Program-made: the position numbers and the translations under genes
Shown: one piece after another, positions 54,087 through 64,000 of the stretch
Position numbering within the stretch: position 1 is the stretch's first letter
Layout of the letters: each line of letters begins with the position of its first letter
The notes under the pieces: model-generated
Databases searched by the model: none
Told to the model about the DNA's origin: nothing
Seen by the model: the letters and a program-made list of their open reading frames with translations, nothing else
From: Ascoidea asiatica
Taxonomy: Eukaryota > Ascomycota > Saccharomycetes > Ascoideales > Ascoideaceae
Assembly: GCA_001600695.1 (NCBI GenBank)
Contig: BCKQ01000001.1
Location: 313,916-377,915 of the forward strand
Direction: 5' to 3'
Length of the DNA: 64,000 nucleotides

Positions 54087-57000
54087 TTTGAAGGTTATAA
54101 TTATCTATGAAAATAATAATAAAAAATTTGAATCAGGTAATTAAATGAATGCTAAGCTTTGACTGAATTTATAATTATAAAGTATTGATAGAAATAAAAA
54201 ATTAATGATGAGATATTTTATTTTTAATATATTTTAATAAGCAAAAAATTTTATGAGATATAATTAATTTAATTATTGATATATACAATTGGTATTAAAG
54301 TAAGTATTAGAATAAGTATTAAAATAAGTATTAAGAAAAGAAAGTTGAAAGGTAAGTTGAAAATAAAAGAAATCTTCACCTTTATATATAGTGAATCAAA
54401 GTTAATATCAAATATACAGAAATAGATTTTATTTGTATAAGATCTCAGTACTAGAACAATATAATTATAGGCTCTTCAGTTTTTATTTAATTTTCATTAA
54501 TTTAATTTTCCTATTGAATTAAGATTAACTTTTAATAATTTATTTTGGGTTTTATTTTTAAGACGAAAACAATGTTAACATTAAAAAAAATAACAACTAC
54601 AGGAAAAATACAAAAAGGCGTAAAACTTAATAAGTTAAATTATAAAAACCATAGTAATTACATAGTACTGTACACTACACTGTTCTACGTTATAAGAAAA
54701 TATGTACAAGTGATAAAATTTATATAATAATCTTGTTTTTTTAAAAATGGGTAATATAAATTTAAGTTAATAGGTAATATACAGTATGTTACAAAATTAC
54801 AATTCTGTACCCAATGAATATCCGAGCGATCTTTTAAAAAGGTTAAGAAGAAATGGGCCTATTTGAAAAAGCATGGTTTTTGGCAACTGTCTTTATAAAA
54901 TAGATCATAATTTCTGAAAGTTGATATCAACAAAAACCAAAATCAATTTTAATCAATTGGTCAACCACTTATAACATCTATTATGTTACAATTTAGCCTT
55001 GGTTAATTTGAAAATAGGCAATAGGCAATAGGCAATAATTGAAAACATTTGAATAAAAGTTGAAGGATAAAAAGAAAAAAAAAATTTCCAATTACTGATT
55101 TGTAATTATTTTTTGAACATTAATTCTCGTACTTGTAGTATATATTGTAACATCCATGCTTTTTTGACAAGAATTGCTTTTACAAACAAATATTTGTTTG
55201 AAGAGCTGTTTTAAAAAAGAGAATGCAAAATTTGGTTGCCGTTTATAGTGTCTGTACCAATTAACATAACATCATAGTTATTTGAATAGTAAATTCTTTT
55301 CAAAATTACAATCAATAGAGTGCTGTAAGAACTTATTATTTCCAATAGCATAGAAACTCATTGGCGGTATGAAAAGTCATGAGGTAAATTTTGGTCTCTG
55401 ATCTGAGATCTAGAAATAAAACGCACACAGTGTAGTAATCCAAGGGTAATAAGTGCTAGTGCGATACAAGTTTTGGAACCAGCACGCCATAATGCCATAG
55501 TTCTATAATAATTTCTTATTGGTATTTGAAAACTAATATCAATATTGCCATAAAGCTAATTTATCTCTACATTAAGGTTTGTAGCCAATCTCTGCCACCT
55601 TATGCACTACGCTTTTTGCTGCACAGCTAACATTCTAAATTTTAACTTCCGCAAAACTTTCAAAACTGCAAAGTTTCCAAATTTCCGAAAATCTAATCGA
55701 ATGAACAAATATTTATTTTGTTAAATAGCTGAATGAGACTTCACTAACATTGAAAAAATGTGCTGCAGATCATTATAAATAAATCTCAATGTTATTAGAT
55801 AATCATAATTTCAACATTCAATGTTTTTTAATATGCCTATGGATTGGTTCGTTGCAAATAAAAAGATAAATTCCTAATTTAAAATTTGTGAGGAAATTCT
55901 CAATTCTCATATTCGCTTATTAACTGAACAATACTTCCTCGAATTAATTCTTTTCTTTGAAAGTTTCTGAAATTTTATAAATAGTTGTAAAAAATATATA
56001 TTTTTTTCAATCAGAACTTTATAAAGTGGTAGAGGAAATAAAGCTGGCTAATGGTATAGTCAAAGAAATTCAAGGCTTTACAAATAAAAAAAATAAAAGT
56101 ACACCACATTTATAGAATTTTTAGTTATTAAATAATAATTCCATTCGGGACTACTAACTAACCTTAATTTTTACCTCTTTATGATTTTTTTCCGGTAAAC
56201 TCTGATGGTTTTTAGAATAATTTCTATGGAGATTTTACAAGTTTGCTGGAATAACTTCTAACAATTTGGGTTCTGCCTTTCTTTTTATTTACTTTAGTCA
56301 GATACATAAACATGAAAAGTCCAAATTTACTTAGAATAGACCATGGAATAAAGTTCGCAAGAAAATATTATAGATTTCAATATTGCTAGAAGATATCTTC
56401 CCGTTGTTATTTTTTTATTTAAACTATCACTGGATTCACAATCTTCAAAAAAAATACATTTGAATAACTTTTGACAAGTCATTGGACTTAGAGCCAAATA
56501 AATCATATCTCTTACAAAAATTTTATTTGGTGATTATTGGCGTAAGTAAATGAATAAAATATTCAAGGACGAGCCCCAGCATATTATATTGAAAAACGAA
56601 GGTTGAAATCATATTTTATCATCTGAACAATAAGTCATAGAAAACTAAAGGTAAAAATTTGGTTGTCAACTTTAGTATATTTTAAGATGCACCAAATTTT
56701 TAAGATTTCGTAGATGGATAGAAATAACTGACTTAAACTTGCTAAACGAAGTAAAAGAAAAAAAACTGAAATTTTACTAAAAGAAGAATTTTTCTAATAG
56801 TATTTTGTATCAAAATTCAAAAATTCGGCAATTCTATCTTATTTTGGAACATCTCAAACATATTGGTTTTCATGATAAAAAAATAAAAAAACTAGATTTA
56901 TTTTTTGCTTTCAAAAATACTGCTAGTTTTTTTATGCCCAATATTTTAAAGCATTCCTGATTTTTTTATATAACTATATCCAATACAATCATGTTCCTTC

Positions 57001-58562
57001 TTTTTGTATTTTTTTGAAGAATAACATAGAGAAATCGAGGCAAAAAAAAAAATTAAATAGTGGTCAAAATGAAACAACTCAATCTTCAGCTGTGGATTTT
57101 TTTAGCAGGGAAAATGGTCAAAGAACTTAATATAATAATTTTAACAAATTGTATTTCAATACTAGTTTGATTGATAATCCAAAACTCTCAAGATATGTGT
57201 TCTTTTTTGAAAATTTGAACTTCTTTTTTAATTCAATTTATGAGTTATTGAAAGGCTAAACAATTTTATGAAGAACAAAAATTCAAATACTTCCCCAAAC
57301 AGCCTTTTGCGTAATGGAAGGTAAAATAGGTGATTTTACTGTCTTACTGTTATAATTTGCTCGAAATCACAGGAAAAACTTGATGGTTATATAAATAGAT
57401 ATAGAGTATTAGAAAATTGAATAAATAAAATAAAAAAACATAATTTTTAAGTCTTTTCTACAATTTCAAACCGCTGAAACGCAATATCGTGTTATGCATT
57501 TTATAAATAAGGTATTAAAAAGAAGGTTTAACTTCGTTTTATGAGAAATATATTGAAAAAAGAGACTGGTTAAAAATCCGTGAAACATGAACATTTTAAT
57601 GTGACTCACTAATATTAATAGTTAACGTGAATCGCTATTGTTCATGCATTTCAATCTAATTAATATTATTCCAAAAATCTATAATTGGTTTTCTATTTAT
57701 GATTTTGTCTCCAAATTTCATTAAGAACTTTGTTATAATATAGTGCAGCTTCATTTCTTTAGCGGTACATTGGAATAAAATCATTTTAAAAATTTAAAAA
57801 AAAGAATCAGTCTCGAAAGCCTTTTGTACAGTGTTAATTGCCCAAGCTTTTTGTGTAAATGTTCAGGGAAAATAACAAATATTGGTTAAAAGCTCTTTGA
57901 AAAATATACAATACTTCTTGTGAATGATTTTTGTTTTATTGAAATTGAGATTTTTATATATAAGATCTGACACAGGTTATAAATATAAAAGTTTTATCGC
58001 TAATAAATTAGACAGCAATACCAGATTTTTTTTGATTTCAGTTTAAGTTTTGATTTTAGTTTGATTCTTTCTTTTAAAAAAAATTTTACAAACTTTATGT
58101 TATTTGCAAGAAAAATTTTGTCTTTTACTATTAGGCAATCAGTAGTTAATTTGATAAAAACATAAAGTAATAAAGGATGCTTTGAAAGTGGGGTTTACAA
58201 AAAATTGCTTAATAGCTGAAACTGAAAAATGTATTATTCTCAATAAAAAAAATATGCTTAAAACCACAACATTTAAATTTCAAAAAAATCGGAAAACAGG
58301 AGTTGAACAATGAAGAAAATTGGGTTTTGAATTCTTTTTATCAAACAATTTTTTAGAAACTAACTTCTTTAACTCATTTGAATCTATTTCTAAAAAATAG
58401 TTGAAATAACAGTAAATTGCTTTTTTAATTGAAAATCAATGACAACTGGTGAGGTTTTACAATTTTTTAATTATTTTCTCGTTTTTTTCAAAATTATTTT
58501 AGACAATTGGAATATGCTGATAATTTTTTTGATATGAAGAGATTTTAAAATTTAAAATTTCA

Positions 58563-58587
58563 AGGAAGGAAGGAAGGAAGGAAGGAA
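58563..58587 (+). repeat. (GGAA)n microsatellite
   Basis: About six GGAA/AAGG units in the gene-free region. Confidence 0.85.
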
Positions 58588-58872
58588 ATAAAAAATAATT
58601 TTGCAATAATAAATAAGCTCTGGATATAACCATTTTTAGAGCTTATTAGATTTAATTGATTATAAATCCTCAGCAACAGATGTAATAGCAAAAATTGTGA
58701 ATTTGTGTTCATTTTCTGTAGGTGTCAACCGAAATTCCCAATACAGCAATCCGCATCCGGAAAAACAAGGTTTGCTCCCTGAATGAACGTTAGTAAACTG
58801 TAACTTAATTGTGCGGTGGGTTAACCAGCAAATTTCAAAAATTGAAAATCCGATCTGCACCTCAACTGAAAA

Positions 58873-58886
58873 TGTTAACGTTAACA
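58873..58886. repeat. 14-bp palindrome TGTTAACGTTAACA
   Basis: Perfect palindrome with the TAACGTTA core shared by other intergenic sites, beside the 58.7-kb GC-richer island. Confidence 0.6.
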
Positions 58887-61800
58887 GAGCTTTTGTAAAC
58901 CTTAAAATTTAACGTTTGGATATAAAACTTTATGGTCTTAGACAATTGCCCAAAGATTTCCAGAATTAAAAGTTACAAATATCTGAACCCATAACTTTTT
59001 TATAATACAATATTATTAAAGCAATCTCATATGGTGTTTTTTTTCAAAGTAACAACCAAATTAAATACTTACTTCTCGTCATAACATTGAAATACTGTAG
59101 ATTGAATTAGAAATTTAATCAAGTAATAAGAACATGCATTACAATAACTATTGAGCTCTATTTTTTTTATTTTTAATCGAAGAACAGAAACTGGATTTAT
59201 CAACAAACTACATAACTTTTATTAATTTTCAAACCCACTTAATTCAAATAATTATTCTGTCTCAAGATAGGCTAGTAAATTTAGAACAAGAAAATTGACT
59301 GATTTCTCTACGATAGAGCATTGATATGAGATTATTTATAAAATTGATTATTTAGGAGAAAAATCTTACAAAAATTCTTGTAAGAACACAGCAAATTATA
59401 AAATAATAATTGACTACCCAGAAGCTATATCTAGTATAAAATTGTAAGTCAATCATTATATCCTATTAGACAATGTGCGAACAATAATAATAAATATTAA
59501 TAATAAAGAGAAAAAATTATTATTTCCAACTTTAGCTGGATTGATCAAGAATGTGAGAATATTCTTGTTGCTTTTGGTTCGGAGTAAACTTTAATAATCA
59601 TGATTAGAAAATAAGAGAATTATAAGCCTGAAAAGAAATCAGAAAATAGTTTTTTTCTCTTTTCAAAACGCAAGCTTTCAAGATTAAAATATAGTATTAT
59701 TTTTATTATGATCAAATAAATTACTATCAGCTAAAATCTTTATTAAACCGCTTTCTTCCTCTAACGTTAAATAATCAATTATATTTTACTTTTAATAACA
59801 AACTGTAAGCATAGCCTTGGGAAAAAGTATTAAATTGGAGCTAATTTATACCATTGTTACTATTAGTTTATTTGATTTGTTTGGACCGATTTTAAATTTG
59901 AACTTCCAAGTTATGCTAATTGTTTTTTTTTTTCTCTTATTTCTCGGAAAGTAATACGAAAATAATCGTACAGTACCATTTTTCATTTTAAATTTCACAT
60001 AATTCTCTTTTTAACATATCTAAACACTATCACAATACAATTCTCATGAATTAAAGAATTTTTAATTTAAAAATTCTTTTGATATTTCAATTATACTTGT
60101 ATAATGATAATATTTACTCCAATTATTTTTAATATTCTTCTAAGTGCTTTGAGTGTATTGGAAACAAAGAAATCAAAGTTAAAAAACATCAGATATCATG
60201 TAAATGCAATAAAAAAAAAGGAATTTTTCTCATTGCTATTTCTTAAATATAGTTAAATTCATACTAAAAAAGTGTTGTTGAACAAAAAATAATTGAAATA
60301 ATCTATTTGCTTGAAATTATAACTAATTTGATTTGTTTGTTTGAAAATGTAATCTGTTTCCATTATAATTGAAGTAATCGCTTATAATTAAAATCTAATG
60401 AAAAATCTGTAACATGGGACTCTGAATATAAAAATAAGTATAATTAACATAATTTAACATAACATTCAAATTTTAAATAATAAAAATGATGAAATTAATT
60501 AGAAGTGAATACGAAATTTGTATTAACAAGAAACAAACTAAGGAATAAGTTTGAGAAATAAGATGATTTTAAAGAAAATTAATTGAATTCTAAAACATAA
60601 AAAGCCATAAGGAGTCATTTAAAGTGAAATGAAAGTAATTAATTTTGGAATTTATAAGAACTTTGATAATTTTTCAATAATTTTTTATAAAGAGAATTTT
60701 AAAATTTAAAAAATTAAAGCATAAAAATTCTATAATCAAAACTTCTTATTGTAGATTATTAATTAAGTAAGTATTCATAAAGAATTTTTTAAGTCTCGGG
60801 AATATTGGAGATTAAATAATTATTCAAAGTAATAATTTTAGTATTGAATTGAGAATTTTTAGGAGAATAATATAAATTAATTTCTGTTTAAGTTTCCTGA
60901 AAAGTAATTTTAGGATCTACTATTATAATGAAGATTTTTTTTTGTTGAAGTTTTGATAAAATTGAATTAAGAAGGTTTCTCCACTTGATTTTAGCATAAC
61001 ATTGTTATATGTTATGAAGATTATTAGTGAAAATAAATTATTAATCAGAGATAAAACTAGAACATGATTTTTTTATGAATATTATCATTTAAATTGAATT
61101 TGGATTGAATTGAACCGAGAATTTTAAAGCAACTTAATTGATAATTGAGGAAATTATTGATAATTGATATGACGATGAAAACGAAGATGATTATTGGTAA
61201 ATTGAATTAAAACCCTTTAATTTCATAGGAGTATAAGAACATAAACTTGTTACAAAAGTGACCACTTTAATTATACATTAGATTGATTAATATATGATAT
61301 TTGAAACAAGATAATTGTAAAATTGATACTTAATATACTTAAAATACTTAATATAAGTAATGCAATTGATAGTAAATAAACATAAGATTGAAGATATAAG
61401 ATAAGATAATTATTGAAATAAGTTAATTTAATTTGAATCAATTTAAATTAAATGGTTAAAATTGTTACAAAATTCACATACAGTATATAATAATCAGTAT
61501 AATAATCAGCATAATAATTAGTATAATTATTAGTATGGTTATTAATATGATATATGATACATTTGAAGTATTTAAAATATATTAATAGTTGTTTTAGATT
61601 AATTTATTATTAGAAATCTAAATTACATTTAAAACAATATAAATAATAAAGAAAAACGAAAAAAAAAGAAAAAATGTAAAAAAAAAAAACATTCTTTTTT
61701 CAAATAAATTAAAGGAACTTATTAGAATTTATAATAAATATAAGAGATTTAATAGATAATTGGAGAATAAAATTCGAGATAAAATATTTATGAAACCAAT

Positions 61801-62679
61801 TAAAGTAAATCCCAATAAAGTAATTCCATTTTTTTTTGCTTTTCAATAAAATTCTAAATTGAGAGTTAAAACAAATGTATAATTCTTTAAAATGATTAAA
61901 ATTGAGTTAAAGTAGATTGAATTGAGTTAAATTACATTAAAATTGAGTTAAATGATATTATTTCAAGTGATAGTGAATAATATTTAAAGAGAATATCTTT
62001 TAATATATTTGATAAATAGTGATTGTAAGTGTAGTAGAAAAGAATTTCATTTTTAATTCCATTGAATATATTACAACAGTGTTTGAAAGAAGAATCAAAA
62101 ACTAAGTTTATGTTCCAATATTGCAGAATTACCAGGGAAGTGTGTTGTAAAAATAACAGTAATATATCTTTTAGTTGTAAATCTGTGTCGTTTGAAAAGG
62201 GATTATTCCCCTTTTTTAGTCTTCTTTCACCGGCGATCCCAAAAAAGGTACACATTGCCCAAAAGGGAAGTTGCCTAAAGAGGACTGTACACCCTCGTAA
62301 GTTGAGTAATCCGGTGTTGCCTATAACGGTTACTTGGTATATGTGGCTGAGTGCTAGGAAGTGCGTCCTGTATATTACAGTCCTGTGCACTAAATAAATT
62401 AAAAAACTTTTTTACCAGTGTTGTGGTACTGTACCGTAGCAGTGGGTCTCCACCGTTGCCAACAGCTCTCTGTACTGATGTTAGCAAATAACGCGTTAGT
62501 AAAACAACAATGAAAATATTCTGCGGTGCTGGAGTAAAAATAGAACGGGCCTGACACGAAGCCCGCGTCTCCTTGCAGTGTCTGGCTGCCCTTCCGCAGT
62601 ACCAAAGTTTCCCATTTAGAATCCAAACTCCAGAAGTGCGGTAACTCTTCAGAAGCTGTTTAAACTTCTCCAGACTCAA

Positions 62680-62712
62680 AAGAACCAAAAGAACCAAAAG
62701 AACCAAAAGAAT
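62680..62712 (+). repeat. 10-bp tandem repeat (ACCAAAAGAA)
   Basis: Three to four units at the right end of the GC-richer island before the mannosyltransferase gene. Confidence 0.8.
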
Positions 62713-63380
62713 CAACAAAACCACCAAAATCATCTCCAACAACTCTGCAACATCTTCAGACTTTTCACAACTCTTTAGTATTCAATGAATCAAATATAGT
62801 CAGTTATTCATATTCAACATCTTTTCTCTTCTTTATTTTATTTTCTTTTCTTTTCTTCTTCTGATCTTAGAATTATTCAATGATTTCCAATTATAACCTA
62901 TCTTTAACTTCTTTAACTTCTTTTATTTTCAATTGAAAACAATAAACAACACTAAATTTGCTAAAAAATCTAGCTTTATTTATAATTTTTCAATTCATAT
63001 TTTTTTTTATTAGTTCAATGATTTGTAAATAACAATTTCTATTCATTTCATATTTTTAAACTTCAAGCCCTGATCATTATCAATACCCTTTCTATTTCAA
63101 TAACCATTGTTTGTGTCCTTAAAGAAATTTCACTTTTTTTACAAAGTAAGCCTACTTAAACTAACTTTAACAAATAATATATCCAGTATTGTAAACGTTA
63201 TTAAAATATTCACTCTTATTCATATGAATATTTATATTTATATTAAAAGTCATATTCTATTCATATTCTTATCAACAACATAAGTATAATATTTCATTTC
63301 ATTTCTTTCTTTCCTTATTCCTTTGTTTCTTTCTCAATCCTTTATTCAATTATAATCATTATCCAAAAAATATAATAATA

Positions 63381-64000
63381 ATGTTTCATTTACATTCAAG
63401 AACAATTTCAATGTCTGTGAATCAAATAAATAGTTATAAGAAATATAAAAAAAATTCATTAATCTCAATCTCAATTATATTCTTATTCTCTTTATTTTAT
63501 TTCTTTAATATTTTCTTTAATCCAATCTCAAATTATAATAATTATTATTTATCAAATTTAATTGAATCAAATAATCAAAAAAAATTTTTTAATGAATTTT
63601 TTCAAATTTTCTTAAATTCAAAACCAATTTGTAAAAATTTAAATAATTATCAAAAAAATTCAAAAGAAATTGATAGATTAAGTTATGAAAGTTTTAATAA
63701 AAATAATGAAAAAATTTTATCTAAGAATTATTTATTAAAATTTCTTAAATTATCAAAATTTCAAATTAATGAATTAAAAAAAAAACATAATTTTTTCATA
63801 AATCATTTACCAAATAATAATTTATTTAAAGGTAAAGAAAATAAATTCTTTAAAGGTAATGGAATTTGTTTTGTTGGTGGTGATGATTATAATTGGTTGA
63901 ATTTATTAAGTATAAAATTTTTAAGAAATATGGGTTCAAGATTACCAATTGAAATTTTTATACCAAAAATAAATTATTCAAAAAATGATTTATTTTATTG
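63381..64000 (+). CDS. MNN-family alpha-mannosyltransferase (Mnn2/Mnn1 type), cut by window end
   Basis: First 206 codons of a probable Golgi glycosyltransferase that decorates cell-wall mannoproteins. Translation shows a short cytosolic N-terminus (about 25 residues), one hydrophobic signal anchor (about residues 27-45) and an Asn/Lys-rich stem, i.e. type II topology. At about residues 155-193 comes the start of the catalytic domain: NGICFVGGDDYNWLNLLSIK, then FLRNMGSRLPIEIFIPK, matching the G-x-G-I-V...LR..G..LPIE opening of the Mnn2/Mnn1 family. The metal-binding DxD motif would lie beyond the window. Mnn2-like is my preference; Mnn1-like cannot be excluded. Confidence 0.7.
   Translation, partial: MFHLHSRTISMSVNQINSYKKYKKNSLISISIIFLFSLFYFFNIFFNPISNYNNYYLSNLIESNNQKKFFNEFFQIFLNSKPICKNLNNYQKNSKEIDRLSYESFNKNNEKILSKNYLLKFLKLSKFQINELKKKHNFFINHLPNNNLFKGKENKFFKGNGICFVGGDDYNWLNLLSIKFLRNMGSRLPIEIFIPKINYSKNDLFY

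Larger units (their letters stand above)
54087..63380. other. 9.3-kb divergent intergenic region without recognisable genes
   Basis: Between the small Medusa-like gene and the MNN-family gene. About 400 bp next to 54086 lack minus-strand ATG and may be leader. GC-richer islands lie at about 55390-55640, 58670-58860 and 62150-62760; the last precedes the mannosyltransferase. TAACGTTA occurs at 58876-58883 (within a 14-bp palindrome) and 59762-59769. The 60400-62050 stretch is markedly C-poor on the plus strand. Repeats: a 9-bp GGCAATAGG-type unit near 55015-55035, GGAA repeat at 58563-58587, and an ACCAAAAGAA tandem at 62680-62712. Short open frames (58660-58860 and several near 62 kb) overlap on both strands and have no motifs. 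Confidence 0.55.

Noticed and set aside
58660-58860. 66-codon minus-strand frame in a GC-richer island
   Set aside because: Balanced composition but no recognisable motif, and its length is compatible with chance in a GC-richer patch.
62062-62742. Several overlapping frames near 62 kb
   Set aside because: They overlap on both strands, contain repeat-encoded segments, and lie in the probable promoter of the mannosyltransferase.
1-64000. CUG codon reassignment (Ser versus Leu)
   Set aside because: CTG codons are rare here and the few seen fall at unconserved positions, so the genetic code cannot be decided from this window.
1-64000. tRNA genes and CRISPR arrays
   Set aside because: No convincing tRNA A-box/B-box pair was found by eye. 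The tandem repeats have no spacer structure, and CRISPR is not expected in a yeast.

Overview
The window is nuclear DNA of a very AT-rich budding yeast (Saccharomycotina). Evidence: EFB1 and RPL11 carry introns with yeast splice signals (GTATGT or GTAAGT, and TACTAAC or AACTAAC branch points); the EFB1 intron holds the U18/snR18 snoRNA, as in Saccharomyces; there is a Ty1-type retrotransposon; and many proteins carry Asn runs. I cannot name the species. Two Medusa-like regulators would suit a filament-forming yeast, but that is inference.

Left part (1-24.3 kb), compact and gene-dense: a sodium/calcium exchanger-family protein with a giant hydrophilic loop; RPN3; an unknown secretory protein; SPT2; a likely RNase III-like mitochondrial ribosomal protein; an unknown tail-anchored protein; EFB1 (spliced, with U18); an unknown helical protein; RPL11 (spliced after its first codon); a likely NTR2; and SNU71. 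Convergent genes here sit 37-547 bp apart. Short GC-richer patches in the promoters carry CACGTG, and RPN3 has a proteasome-type (Rpn4/PACE-like) site.

Middle part (24.3-41.9 kb): a Gap1-type amino-acid permease with long flanking intergenic DNA, then a Ty1/copia element. In this element the Gag start codon lies inside an unusually long (about 920 bp) LTR, which is followed directly by an initiator-Met tRNA primer site. The element is broken by three in-frame stops and a sequencing gap.

Right part (41.9-64 kb), gene-poor: two paralogous Medusa-like (DUF7082-type) regulators face each other across 7.46 kb with no recognisable gene. The larger one is preceded by about 2.25 kb of sense strand without a single ATG, which looks like a very long, selected 5' leader. 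A further 9.3 kb without recognisable genes separates the smaller paralog from the truncated start of an MNN-family Golgi mannosyltransferase. Palindromes with a TAACGTTA core and GC-richer islands with CACGTG recur in the intergenic DNA and may mark regulatory sites or unannotated transcripts.

The genes do not form one pathway. Left-side genes are mostly housekeeping (translation, splicing, proteasome, chromatin); right-side genes concern nutrient uptake, cell-surface glycosylation and probable developmental control.
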